A stretch of DNA of 64,000 nucleotides from Halicephalobus mephisto. Its lineage: Eukaryota > Nematoda > Chromadorea > Rhabditida > Panagrolaimidae. Below are positions 1 to 13,900 of this stretch, piece after piece. Each line of letters opens with the position of its first letter. The first letter of the stretch is position 1. The stretch is taken from contig SWDT01000018.1 in assembly GCA_009193035.1 (NCBI GenBank), forward strand, positions 147,046 through 211,045, given 5' to 3'. A program made the position numbers and the translations under genes. The notes under the pieces were generated by a model, which searched no databases, had not been told where the DNA came from, and saw nothing but the letters and a program-made list of their open reading frames with translations.

Positions 1-305
1 TCAAATGATGAGACCTATTTTTTCGTTTATTCTTTCTGATCACAAAATCATCCGGACGAATTTTGTTTTTAAATTTCTTTTATGAAATTTTTTCTTTGAA
101 ATTCCTTTTGTGTATTCTAAAAAACCCAGTTTTTATTGCTCACTCTCGAGTTTGATCAGATTTATTTTGCAATTGGACCGGAACATTCCGATTATTGTGC
201 AGAACAGTTGATCGAGAGACGATTTTCTGGAAAAATTTAAACTATTTTAAAAAGTTGGTCTTTTTTCTGTCATGAACAAAGTAGAAATTCAATCGGCCGA
301 TTCCA

Positions 306-390
306 CCGGCCTTAGCTCAGTTGGCAGAGCGGAGGACTGTAGAGTTCCGCGGACATCCTTAGGTCGCTGGTTCAAATCCGGCAGGCCGGA
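306..390 (+). tRNA. tRNA-Tyr (GTA) with 12-nt intron
   Basis: The acceptor stem CCGGCCT (306-312) pairs with AGGCCGG (383-389), followed by discriminator A. The T-arm contains GGTTCAAATCC. The anticodon arm reads GGAGGACTGTAG, placing GTA at 339-341. After position 37 (G342) a 12-nt insert (343-354) interrupts the loop before A38 and the 3' half of the anticodon stem (TCCTT). This is the usual position for tRNA introns, and nematode tRNA-Tyr genes carry such an intron. Flanking DNA is AT-rich with a T-run just downstream (391-396) that can act as a Pol III terminator. Confidence 0.95.
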
Positions 391-878
391 ATTTTTTGTA
401 TTTTCTAAAAAAGTTATAAAATTAAGTTTTATTTTTTGTTATAAACTATTTTTTTGAAAATCTAGATATTCAGGTAGTCTATTTTTGTGATGAAAACCAA
501 TGTCTATGTTTGAGTTTCTTTTTCCGAAATTGATCATTTTTTCTGTTTATCCAACCCAGTTTTTTAGTACACTAAAAAGTACTCGATCAAGTTTTCAATG
601 TCCTCAGAGTTCCAATTTCCTCTAAAAGTTGAATTAAGAAATAATTTAATTTTAGTAAATTTTAATTTAAAAATGGCCTAAAATTCGAGTTTAAAATTGT
701 TTCAATTTAATAAATAAATTTAATTTTTTTCAGTTTAAGTAACTTTATTATTTTATTAATAACAAAAAAGTTAAAAATTAATAATATTGCTGAAATATAA
801 AAAATGATTATTTTTCGTTAAAAAAAAGTTTCGGAACAGAACGCCAAAATTCGAAATTTCCATCATTATATTGATAAA
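391..878. other. AT-rich intergenic stretch
   Basis: There is no open frame, RNA-like fold or clear repeat unit that I can defend. Short A/T runs dominate. Confidence 0.6.
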
Positions 879-998
879 TAGCTGATGGTGGTATGGAGAT
901 GGCAAGTGCAAAATACCACGGATCGGAGCGCAGGTTCGAATCCCGGCTGGTCCGAACCCAAGGTTGTAGAGCTACCCTACCCCCTCAGGGGGTTTTAG
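879..998 (+). ncRNA. Candidate Pol III RNA / tRNA-derived SINE head
   Basis: A box-like TAGCTGATGGTGG (879-891) is followed 54 nt later by an exact B-box, GGTTCGAATCC (933-943). This is the internal promoter layout of tRNA genes. The flanks do not pair into an acceptor stem, so this is not a functional tRNA. Downstream are a short hairpin around GTAG/CTAC and a strong CCCCC-TCA-GGGGG hairpin (981-993) that runs straight into TTTT, which resembles a terminator. GC content is far above the surroundings and stays high to about 1170, so the unit may be longer (a SINE body). Whether it is transcribed is inference. Confidence 0.4.
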
Positions 999-1170
999 AG
1001 CGAAATAGGGACGCATTCAATGTGGAAGATAAAGCGAATCCGAGTGCTGCTGGCCCCAGTGGACCCGTAAAGGCCAAAGTTGACCCCTAAGGTCAAGGTG
1101 ACAAGTCCATCTTCGCCACCCAGCAGTTTGCCAGAACTTCCGGATACCTGCGGATTTGAAAAGTTCCACC

Positions 1171-1940
1171 AAAACTCAATTATTGGCCCTCTTTTATCTT
1201 TTATTCATAAAGATTTTTAACATTAAATTTCCCGACAAAAATCATTCTAAATTTTGTAATTTTTTATATCAAATAAAATTATAGTTATTTAAATTGTAAA
1301 AAATTAGAATTATGGAATTTTATGTTTGATGAATTGGAAAAATTTGAAAAACTTTATGTTTAACATTAAGTATCATCTTCGAGAAATTTCTAATGACAAA
1401 TAATATTCGTCATTTTTATTATTCTCATTTTCGCAATGACTAACAAGCCGTTTTCTCAGTTTTCTGTCCGATCAGCTATGCGGCAAAAATGACCTTTCTT
1501 GACCGTTGCCAAGGCGAGATTACGTTGTGCAAAAACGGATTGATTGGTCAATGGTACGAATAGAAATGTTCAGTATTTTCTTCAGAGCGATCTACGTCAC
1601 TATATTTTTCTACATAATAAGAATTTTTAACTTTAGAATTTCATAAAAAATTTAAAATAAACAAAATTCGTGGATTCTGAATTTTCGAATTTTGAAAAGT
1701 AACCGTAATTCTGGCATCAGATTCAGAATCTACGGACCCTATTACCTCATTTTGTGTATTTTCGCGGGATTCTGAAGATGTGCCAGACCTACATCCAAAA
1801 ACGAAAAAATTATGTAAAATACCTCCGAAATACCGTATTACTTTTTGAATTTTTTAAATATGTTTTAACCGCCGTTCAAGGACGTAATTTGACGGAAAAA
1901 TTATTTTTTAGGTTTCTTTAAATTGCCTCAGGAAATAGTG
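1171..1940 (+). other. 5' flank of the coiled-coil gene
   Basis: AT-rich with a more mixed-composition patch at 1450-1620 that could hold promoter elements. Two acceptor-like sites, TTTTTTAG ending at 1912 and GCCTCAG ending at 1932, lie just before the first ATG. They could be trans-splice or 5'-UTR acceptors. No TATA box or initiator was assigned. Confidence 0.35.
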
Positions 1941-4900
1941 ATGACTGAGACAAGAGAAATTCCGATCGAATACGGGACTGTTTTGAACGTCTTGCACGAA
2001 AAAAATCCATCTCCGTTGTTGATAAACGCTTTGGATTCACTTTCGAATTTTCCTTCGATACAGAGATACCAGAAAAAAAATAGCGACGTTGTGGACCAGA
2101 ATAGTAACCAGATTAGGTTGGTTTAATTGACTTTAAAAAATAGTGACTTTTTGAAACAAGTTGTACCTAATTTCATATCTTATCAGATATGTTCAGAATT
2201 TGAATTTAATTTTTGTTTAGTGGTCTTCTGAAAGAAGAAAAATGGGATAAATGTGTAAAGTTTCATATATTGGAAATTAAAAAAACGTAGAGGAAATTTC
2301 TTCGTCGAAATCCGGGGACTATTTTGGAAACGTTTATTTTCTATTTTAATTCAATTAATTTTAATAATTCCTTTTGCAATTAAATATATTTTTGTTCTGA
2401 TTACAACTACTTCATCAATTTTCCGAAAAAGTGATTCTTTTTTATCTTGGTGTTTTTCTCGCACTGTGCAGGACTTACTTTAGTATGATATCATACGGTA
2501 CATAAACACAGAGCTTGCGGAACTAGTCTATTTGATCTGATATTTTTATTCTGAGATATAAAGCTTATAAAACTCCGGGAGCGGTGGTGACGATCATAAC
2601 TCGCACCGTTCAGTACAAAAATAAAACATTTGGATAACTTAAACACTTAAATTCGCAATTTTTGATTAAAGATATGTTTTGACACAACTTCTTTTCTAGT
2701 GATCGACTCGTCGTAAAACAGCATCAGAATCGACGGAATCGAAGATAAAAAGGAATACAGTAGAACTTGGATATAAGATATCCCTGTTATAACATATCCT
2801 TATACTCGCGAATGGGGAAATTAGTCAAACACTGGATAACTTTAGCCAGAGAGCGAGATAACTGGAAATTGTTCTGGGACCCGCGCAAAACTAACCGCAA
2901 GGTAAAGTAATGCGAAGTACGGGTCGATTAAGATTAAGATAAGAGACATAATATCCTTTCTTATAACATACGCTTTACCTTGTCTTAAGGGAGTAATTTA
3001 TATCCGAGTCCTACTGTAATAAAAAAGAAAGCAGAGAAAGCCAAATTAATACGTGTTTCGCGCCACACATAAAAGATGAAAAATTTAAAAAATGTCCCGC
3101 AACGAAAAGAAGAAAGCGCGGGTGGGAAAGATTTCAAATTTGTTATTGTTTTTATCATTTTTTGAAAAAAGTTATTTTTTTGTAACTTTTTGTAATCTAT
3201 TGTGAAATTCACTATCTGATTTCGACCACTGAGGCGAAAAATATAAACTTTATAAATTTCTTCACAATCAGGCTCGATCCGATTTTTTGTGGTTTTTTTG
3301 AAAAAGCAATTAAAAACACGAAAAACTTCAATTTTAAATTCAGAAAATTTCCTAATTATCTCACTTCAAAAGATCGTTTAGCAAGAACAGAATACAGATT
3401 CTGAATCAGCATTTTAAAAAATTAATTCGAGCAATTTTTGTGTAGAGAATTACAAAGTTTACTTTTTCCCACTGGCCAGGACCAGATATTGAGAATTGCG
3501 AAAGACAGTAAAACAATTACAAAATTGATAACTTTAAAAATTAATAACAACACAACAATTTCGAAATTTTCCGCTCGCGCCTTCTTCTTTTCGTTGCGGG
3601 ACACTTATTTCTCAGTTTTTCCTTTTTTACGTGGGCGCGAAACACGTATTCGTTTGACTTTCTCTTCTTTCTCTTCTGCTCTTTTTTTTACCTTCGACTC
3701 TGTTGGCACTTGTAAGATCTAGACATGTGAAGAAATACCGTATTTCCTCTAAAATAAACCCCCTTCGTAACTTGATCAGAGCTGTTGATTTTCCAAAATC
3801 TTCAATTTTCGAATCGAACATTGGATTCGAAATTGAACCTTTCAATTTTCAAACTCGAATTAGCTCAAAATTGGTTCGAAACTCGATTCGAAAGTTCAAA
3901 ATTGACAGCTCAGGACATGATTGAAAAAATAAGCCCCGGGATTTGTTTTAGAAAAAATACAGTATGTTGTTTCAATTAACTAGTCCTGTACGACTGCTAA
4001 CTCGGTTTATTCGAGTTTCAAATTGTAAAATTAATTAATTCAAAAATCGGACGATTCAATATTGTTTTTTTTTCATTTTTGAATGACGTCACATCTGCCG
4101 CTAATTGATACCTAAGTTCTGCTCCTGTGCCTCAGGGATTTTCGTCCTGAAAGTTTTCTCGTTTTCTGCAATAAAACGAAAAAGATAGAGGAATATATAA
4201 TTTAGGAAATTAATTAAAAATAATTCATTTTTATAAAGTTATTGAAAACAGAAATTTTTTTATTTTTTAAGAATATGTTGTATTTGAAAACTGGTGATCA
4301 AAGTTCGAAGTCGAAATTCGGACTTTTCGTACTGAAACAACATTTGTGGACTTTGTTATTCCAAAAATCTTCCCTAAATTGATAAAACTTGATATTTGAA
4401 TTTTCCGAATTACAACATGACCTGCAAGTCATGTGCTATCGAGAAAAATCCAAATTTCGACTTTGAAGTTTAAAGATAAACTTTGACTTCAAATTTTGAC
4501 GATGAACTTTTACTTCAAACTTTGATTATTAAATTTTATTTTGAATTTTAAAGATAAACCTCGATATTAACTTTTACTTTAAATTTTGATTATTAACTTT
4601 GACTTCAAATTTTGACGATGAACCTCGATTTTGAACTTTGACCTCAAATTCTGATTATCAACTTTTATTTTGTATTTTGAAGATGAATCTCAATTTTGAA
4701 CCTTAACTTCAAACTTTGATTATTAACTTTGACTTCAAATTTTGACGATGAACCTCGATTTTGACCTTTGACCTCAAATTCTGATTATTAACTTTTATTT
4801 TGTATTTTGAAGATGAATCTCAATTTTGAACCTTAACTTCAAACTTTGATTATTAAATTTTACTTCAAACTTTGAAGATGAACCTCGATTTTGAACTTTG

Positions 4901-7900
4901 ACCTCAAATTCTGATTATCAACTTTTACTTCGAAGAACTTTGACTTCAAACTTGGATTTTGATCTTTGACTGTCAACTTTGATAACACGGAGTATAGATA
5001 CTTTCAAAAATTTCGATTTCAATTTTAATTACAAATTATAAAATTATTTCGAAAATTAATTAATAAACCATTTGTATTTTTTATTTTTCGACAGGACTTT
5101 CATAAAGAAGAACCAAAAATTTAAAACGATTTCCTGATCGAATCCAATTAATCCGATCGAAAACAGACATTGTTCCTCTGGATTGTTTTTGGTTGATCAA
5201 CCACATTCCATTAAACGTGATTCATCACAATAAATCAAAGTAGCTTTTTTATTTCGGCTTTTTTGCACAAATCCAATTCTAAAATCCTGCATAAGTGCGC
5301 AAAATGTCGTTAGATCACAACTTTTATCACTCGGATTTTTGATTTCTTTTCTGAAACTGGAATTGTTTTAGTTTTATTTTTAAATTAAAGGATAAATGTC
5401 AACCGGCAGATGTGAAGTCACCTGCATATGGCTTCCACTTCGGATCACGGAGAAACACTTTTTGAAGATTTCTAGTTTGGTCCTAAATGGGAATTTTATG
5501 GATTTTATTTCGTATATAACTTCTTTTCAGGACCTTAAAAAAGTACTTTTTTAAATTTTTAACTTGATCTTGAGTGGAAATTATTTAACTATGATTTTCT
5601 ATAATTTCCACTCAGGACCATGAAAGGATATTTTTTAATTTTAAAATTTCTAACTTGGTCTTGAGTGGAAATTATAGAAAATCATAGTTAAATAATTTTC
5701 ACTCAGGGCCATGAAAGAATATTTTTTAATTTTAAATATAGTCCTGAATAGAAATTATTTCAATATTATTTTTACACATTATTTTCACCAAAAATCATGG
5801 AAAAATTTTAAAATTTCTAACTTGGTCTTGAGTGGAAATTATAGAAAATCATAGTTAAATAATTTCCACCCAGGACCATGAAAGAATATTTTTTAATTTT
5901 TAATTTAGTCCTGAATAGAAATTATTTCAATATTATTTTTACACATTATTTCCATCCAAGATCATAGAAAAATTAAAATAAACTTTTTAACTTGGTCTTG
6001 AGTGGAAATTATTTAACTATGATTTTCCACAATTTCCACTCAGGACTACAAAACAATATTTTTAAATAATAATTTTACTTATTTTTTAATACAAAGTATA
6101 TAAACACAATTTTGCCTGCTGATCAAGTAATTGGAATTTTAAAATTTTAATTTATTGAAAAATTTCAAAAAATTAAATTTATTGAAAAATTTCAAAAAAT
6201 TAAATTTATTGAAAAATTTCAAAAAATTAAATTTGTTGAAAAATTTCAAAAAATTAAATTTATTGAAAAATTTCAAAAAATTAAATTTATTGAAAAATTC
6301 CAAAAAAATAAATTTATTCAAAAATTCCGAAAAATTAAATTTATTCAAAAATTCCAAAAAATTAAATTTGAAATTTTGACGTTGGAACCAAAAATTAAAA
6401 CTTTCGTGTCAGGTTAAAACTCTCGAAAACAACTTTTACTCTTTTGTCTCGGGCTAATTAATCTCCACCTACACTGAATTCTGAATCCATCAATCAAATT
6501 TTTAATTTTATTTTGACAAAAAAATTTTTTTTGTCGATAATTTTTAGTTTTTTTTAAATTCGACAATGTTTCTATTTTTATATTTTTTATTTTGCAAATC
6601 AATGTCATCGAAAAATCTAAACTTATCGGTCACGAGAATTTCCAAGGTGTGCCTGAGGTAGTGGAAGATCCGGATTGATTCACCTTATCGATGATTTTTT
6701 TAATATACACAAGGAATGAATCGGCCACACCCTGAGGCTGATAAAGGACCGATCAGACGACATAAAAGGACTTGATCGAAGAAATCGGAAGAATGTTCAG
6801 TCTTGAATCTGTAGTAGCGGAGGACCCAGGATTGGAGCTGAAACGAAAGTCTTGTTGGAATACGGTAGTTAGTCAAAAACTAAAATTTTTATAAAAATAT
6901 TGTTCAAAATGAAAATTTTAAAGTTTAGATTTATTTTTTAAAAATAAAATTTTGTTTAATTAACAAGATTTTCATCATGAACAATATTTTTAAAAATGTG
7001 TTTTTTAGATCGTCTTCTGACCCCAACTATCCCCGTCTAATCCCCGATTATTCATCCCTAAGTCTACTTCTAAGTTTACATTGCTCGTTTCTGCTTGAAT
7101 CAGCCACGATTCCTGTCTTTTTCGACAATTCAAGGTGTACCTTCCCTTCTTGATCGTCCGCAAACCGACGAAACTCCCATGTTGGGCGAGGAAGGAGAAA
7201 CGTTCCGACTAGTTGTATCTGTATCATTTTTCTCTCTTACAACGAAACAAAAATTTAAATTTGACGTATTTGTTTACACTGTTTGGGTCTTTCCACATGG
7301 AGTAATTAGAAGCCAATCCTTGCTTGATAACGACTGATAAGCCCTATCGATTAGAGTCTTCCTTCCAGAATGTTCTTTTTGATGATATTCAAGTCGCTTT
7401 CAATGCTGACTAATATTGAATTACTTGTTCTAATATTACTGTATTTGCCTCAATCGCTCGACAGTTCTTGGCATTTTGACTATATTAAAGTCGAAAAATA
7501 TAGGAAAATGTCAATGAACCGTTGGTCTATTGGTGGGTTCTGACACGAAAGTTGAAAAGTGGTCTCGACGGGAAAAGTGTAAGTTTCAAAAAATCAGCAA
7601 TTATTAATAAATTTTTAAAAATTAAGATTTTCAAATTTTTTCGCAACGAAACTAAAAATATTTAAAATTTTGGATTAAAAAATATTTAAAATTGTTAAAA
7701 ATTAAGATTTTTGAATTTTTTTTATTAATAGGACTAAAAATATTTAAAATTTTTAAAAATTATGATTTTTAATTTTTTTTATTAATGGGACTAAAAATAT
7801 TTTAAATTTTGGATTAAAAAATTGTTAAAAATTAAAAATATTTGAAATTTTAAAATATTTCTTCATAGTTTTTGTTTTCGAAATAAATTTTTCGTTAAAA

Positions 7901-10900
7901 AACAGGAATTTATTGAAACTTTAAACGGCTTAAAGAAAATCCTCATTTTTTGATTATGATCGAAGAAAAAGAAATAGCCAGTAGAAATAAAAATGGCCAG
8001 TTTGAGGATTCATCGATGAGTACCGCATGCACAGCTGCGACGAAAATCAATCTGAATTTGCACTGTTTTGATTTTGCTTACGAAATAAGTAAAACATTAA
8101 TACTATTATATCATATATGAGTTATTCTAAATTACTATAATTATTTCCACTTATTTTTGATTTCTATTACTTTGAATTACTGTAGTTAATTTGATTTATT
8201 TTAAATCACTTAATTTTAAACTTATTTTTTTGAGTTAAATGTTTTTAAATTACTGTAATTATTTTGGATAATTTTAAATAATTTCAATTTACTGTAATTA
8301 TTTTGGATAATTTTAAATTACTGTAATTATTTTAAATCAATTTAGATTACTGTAATAATTTTGGATAATTTTAAATTACTGTAATTATTTTAAACTATTT
8401 TAAATTACTGTAATAATTTTGAATAATTTTAAATTACTGTAGTTATTTTAAATCCTCTTAGATTACCGTAGTTATTTTAAACTATTTTAAATTACTGTAA
8501 TAATTTTGAATTTTCTTAGATTACTGTAATTATTTTAAACCTTCTTAGATTACTGTAATTTTAAAAAATGGTTTTGTTGGTTTGTCACGTGTTTGAAGGT
8601 ATTCAAGCAAGCGTGAAATCAGAATTCTCAATTACCCGTGAAGGAGATGAAATGGAGTAGGAAACTATTGACTTTTCATCATCAACGAAAATTAGGACAT
8701 TCCCATAGTTTTTGTTCAATAATTTTAATTTTGACTAAAATTTAAGTTTTGTTTATTTTTGAAAACGATTATCAATAAAAATAAACAAAATAAAAACTAT
8801 ATTTTGATCATCGATGAAGAAATTGAACTAAAAATTTATTTATTAATTTTTAAAATTATAATTTCGATTTTGAAATAAAAAAAATATTTTTTTTTAAATT
8901 AATTTTTATTTTTAAAATTATAATTTTAATTTCGAAATTTAAAAAAATATTTTTTTTGAAACTAAAAATTTTTTTATTTTTAATTTTAATTTTTAAAATT
9001 ATAATTTTGGTTTTTAAACAAAAAAAACTTTTTGTTAAAATTGAATTATTTTTATTTTTTATTTTTTAATTTTGATTTCGAAATAAGAAAAATATTTTTT
9101 TTTAAATTAATTTTTATTTTTTATTTTTTAATTTTTATTTCGAAATAAAAAAAATATTTTTTTTTAAAATTATTTTTTTTTGCTTTAATGTAGAAAATAT
9201 TTTTGATTTTAAAACGAATAAGAATATTTGATTTTGGAATTAAATTATTTTTTAATATTGATTCGACATAAAACATATTTTAGTTTTTAAACGAAAAAAA
9301 TATTCCATTTTGAAATTATTTTAAAAATTCGTTTTGAAATTTATTTTTGGTTTCAAAAAGGAAAATTTTCTTGGAGACCAAATTATTTTTTAAAATTTGT
9401 TGTGAAATTTTTGTAGTTTTGAAAAATATTCATTTTTGGAACTTTTTTAACTTTTTTAGATTTTTTTGAATTTTTTGAATTTTTTGGATTATTGAATTTT
9501 TTTGAATTTTTTAGATTTTTTTGGATTTTTGAATTTTTTTGACTTTTTTAGATTTTTGGATTTTTTTAGATTTTTTGACTTTTTTGGATTTTTGAATTAT
9601 TTATTTCCAGATCCGTCCACGACCCCGTTGCCAAGTTCCCCAAAGTCGGACAAAACCACAAATTTTCGAAAAGCACTGATGAAGCTATGTTGGTTGACAG
9701 TCTTCGATTGAAACAGCGACCTGGAATTGAATCGGGAGAAAAATCTATGATAGGTACTACAGTAGCTAGTTATTTGGATTCTTTTCAATATCCGCCTCCG
9801 GGGACGGAGAAGATTAGTCCCGGATTTGTGGCTCAGAGAAGAGAGATCTACAGTAAGGAAATCGCCAGACCTTCAAGAATCAACTCCAGACAGAGATCGC
9901 TTTCGAGTCAATCTAGTGAAGATTCTGATGAACATGAAAAACAAAAATTGTCCAGAAGACGGTCGGCTCCGAATCAAAGAAAACCGAAAGTCACTATTAC
10001 TGGTATTTCAACTACTGATTTAGAAAATGGAAAATCTTCAAACTTATCCGGATCAGACTTACCTACGAGTTTCTACTTGTTGAAGAAATCTCAAAATTCT
10101 GCTCAATTTAAAAAAAACTCAGGAATTAAAGAACACAGTCCATCGTATAGGACAATCATCAAATTCGGAAAAAATCGAGAAATCGTTCCAGATTCAGAAA
10201 ACGATCTGTAAGTTAAATACAAATAAAAATTAATTTTTTAAAAAATAAAAATTAATTTGAAAAATAAATAAATTTTTTTGAAAAAATAAAAATAAATTCA
10301 AAAAAAAATTTTTAAAAAATTAACTTTAAGTTGAATTTTTCTATTAATTTTTACTTTTTTAAAGATTTAAATTTGTTTTATAAAATTTAAGTTTTGGAAT
10401 TTGAGTGATTATTGATTTTTAAAGACTTGTTCAAGGACGATTTTGATTTTACAAATTTCGACAAAAGTGACAACCTTCGGATTTTTATATTTTGGCGGGA
10501 AATTAGGAATTATTTTTTTAAATTTTATTAAATTTCACATATTTCTAAAATGTTGTACAATTTAGTAAATTTTTAAATATGTTAAATTTCAAATTTGTTT
10601 TGAATTATTTTTTAAAATTGTTCATTTTTGATTTTCGAAATAGTGTGTGTTTTTAGACCGATGCCCCAGGCTGTGCTGAAGCCCGGTGAAGTCAAGCTTC
10701 GATCAACCACGTTTGTTGAGGTACGTTAATTTCCATATTAAAAATAAAACTAAAAAAATGACGCATTTTTCATCATTATACATTATTGAGTACATTCGTG
10801 GTTCCTATTCAGTTATTTTATTGGATGTCAGAAAATGTATCAAATCTTGAAGAAATTGATATTCAAAAATTAGAACTAACAAATCCACAATATACTGTAG

Positions 10901-13900
10901 TTTATATATATTGAGAAGCATAATGTAGAAAAAAAACTTAAAATAGGTATAGTATACGTACAGTATACTGTAGGTTCCATATATTGAAAAAGTAAAAATT
11001 CAAAAATTAGAACTAATAAATCAACAATATACTGTAGTTTACATATATTGAGAAATATAATGTAGAAAAAAAACTTAAAATAGGTATAGTATATGTACAG
11101 TATACTGTAGATTCTATATATTAAAAACTATTTTTAAAATTGAAAAAGTTGATATTGAGAAAGTCAGCACAATGGTTCCAAAATATACTGTAGATTCCAT
11201 ATATTAAAAATTATTTTTAAAATTGAAAAAGTAAAAATCTAAAAAGAAATATAGAAATTACAGTATATTTCGAAACTACTGTGCTGAGAATTATCTTCAA
11301 TGTTGAAAGAGTTAACATTGAACAAATGGATATAATCTATTTACGATATACTGTAGTTCTGAAATGTAAAAATTTTATAAAATTAAAAATTCTTCAAAAT
11401 TAAAATTTTCTGAATTTGATAAAAATCGAAATTTCAAATTTTTTTAAAAAATTAATTTTTTAAATTACGTAAATTAAAATAAAAAATAATTTCGAGAGGT
11501 TGAAGAATTCGAAAACTTTACGTAATCAATATTTTTAAATGTCATTAATGAGAAATTTGTTTTTGCCGAAGCAAGTTTTCATTTTTGATTCCATTTTTAC
11601 GTTTAATGATGATCGAGGTTTTTAATGGTTGGTTTGTTTTCTGCGTGATTGCGCAATTTTAAAAAAATTCAAAAAAAGTTTAAAAATAATTTAAATTTTT
11701 AGAATTATTTTTATTTAATTTTTGGAAATATTTTTATTCAATTTTTGGAATTATTTTTATTTAATTTTTAGAATTATTTTGTTTGATTTTTAGAATTATT
11801 TTGTTTGATTTTTAGAATCATATTTATTTAATTTTTAGAAATATTTTTATTTAATTTTTAGAATTATTTTGATTCAATTTTTAGAATTATTTTTATTCAA
11901 TTTTTAGAGATATTTTTATTTAATTTTTTGAATTATTTTTATAAAATTTTTAGAACACTTCTCCGCAGCACTGTTCGTCTTCTGAAAGATCTTCAATAAC
12001 CCCGGATTTTGTAAAATCCCGAACTTCTCCTAGTGAACAATTGAGTCCGGAGAGTATTCGTCGACAATGCGATGAAATCTACAGTATTGTTCAGAAACAC
12101 GGATGTCAATTGCCTCAGGGATTTGAAGTAAGCAGTGGATTACCGTACTTTTACTACCATACTGGAAACGAATCGGGGTACAATACTTTAAAAGTCAGTT
12201 TTGTTGAATTTTTAGAGGCAAATTTCTGGAGTTTTCAAACATGGAATTAGGAGAGGTTTCCAGAATCTAGTACAAGATTTAGAAGTTTTTAAAAGCATTG
12301 TAGAAATTCTTGAAGGATCCTAAATTGTTTTCAGAATTCTTAACATCTTTCAAAATTTAATAAAAATTTCAGAATTTCTTAAAAAATATTGTAGAAATTC
12401 TTGAAGGGTCCTAAATTGTCTTCAAGATTCTTGAAATCTTTCAAAATTTAATAGAAACTTCAGAAGTTTTTAAAAATATTGTAAAAATTCTTGAAGGATC
12501 CTAAATTGTCTTCAGGATTCTTAAAATCTACTAAAATGTAATAGAAACTTCAGAAGTTTTTAAAAGCATTGTAGAAATTCTTGAAGGGTCCTAAATTGTC
12601 TTCAAGATTCTTGAAATCTGCTAAAATTTAATAGAAATTTCAGAATTTCTTAAAACTTTTAAAATATTCTAAATTATCTTCTGAATTTTTAAAATCCAAA
12701 ATTTATTAAAAATTTTAAAATTCATCTAAAATCGAAAATTCTTATTAAAAATTTTTAATATTTGTGAATTTTATAATTTTCACATTTATTAAGAAAAAAA
12801 ATTTTCTAATTTGTTACTCATCTTTTGTTTGATGTTTTGATGGGAGACTGCCTGAGGGGATGCTTCCAGTTGACCACGTTGATGGGCTCTATCAAACCTA
12901 ATGGATGATTAATTAAATTTTATTTTTTTATTACGAAAATTTAAAAATTTTTCCAAAAATTTCAGTTTTGAAAAAACTTGTTTGATTATTATTATTTTGT
13001 TATAATTAGTTATTTTTGAATTTTTTAAATAAAATTTTTTTTTAATGAAGGAAACCAGAAGACGATTCGGAACCGGCTCGATCGCATTCGGTCAGATTAT
13101 GTGCGAACATTTGAGAATGACCGACTCGTTTCTGAACACTTCTTTTTTCATTAATTTCGTCTGAAAATGATGCGGGAGATCTTGTGATAGTTTTATTTGT
13201 TTTATTTTTTGACCTAGGAAATTTTGGAAAAATTGTCCATTGTTTATGATAGTCGTTAACGATCAAAGTTGCGATTTTTGGGTCTATTTTTAAAAATATA
13301 AATCTTCAATTTTTATAAAAAATATGATTTTTAATTTTAGAAAAACGTGGTTTTTAATTTTTTTTAAATATAAATTTTTTATTTTTATAAAAAATATGGA
13401 TTTTTAATTTTTTTTTAAATATAAATTTTCAATTTTTTTAAAAAACATGATTTTTAATTTTTTTTTAGATATAAATCTTCAATTTTTATAAAAAATATGA
13501 TTTTTAATTTTAGAAAAACATGATTTTTATTTTTTTTTAAATATAAATTTTTAATTTTTTAAAATTCAATTATTATGAGATTTCTAAAAATCAATTATTA
13601 GAAATTTTTTAAATTTACAATTATTAGGAATTTTAAAAATTATATTTGAAAATTTGAATATTTAGAATAATTTTATATTTTTATATGGGATTTTAAAAAT
13701 TATTTTAAATAAATTTCCACTTTTTGATATTTTGGTATAGAATTTTAGATGTTTTTAGAATTAGGAATTAGTTTTCAGAATTCTGAAGGTTAACTATTGC
13801 TTTTGACTTCTGATTCAGAATCTACGAGTTTTGTTATGTTAGTAAAAGTACTTTTTAGTGAGTTCTAACTTTAAAATTGAAAAACGTCTCAATACGGAAA

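Noticed and set aside
879..960. A second tRNA gene
   Set aside because: The B-box is perfect but no acceptor or anticodon stem can be formed, so it was listed only as a Pol III-like unit.
6139..6379. Open frames of 72-74 codons on both strands encoding KKLNLLKNF / FNFLKFFNK repeats
   Set aside because: They arise from a 27-bp tandem repeat whose period is a multiple of three; no start context, splice sites or non-repeat sequence.
8720..9600. CRISPR-like or satellite array in A/T-rich intron sequence
   Set aside because: There is no constant repeat with unique spacers; it is simple A/T-rich sequence with drifting short units, in a eukaryote.
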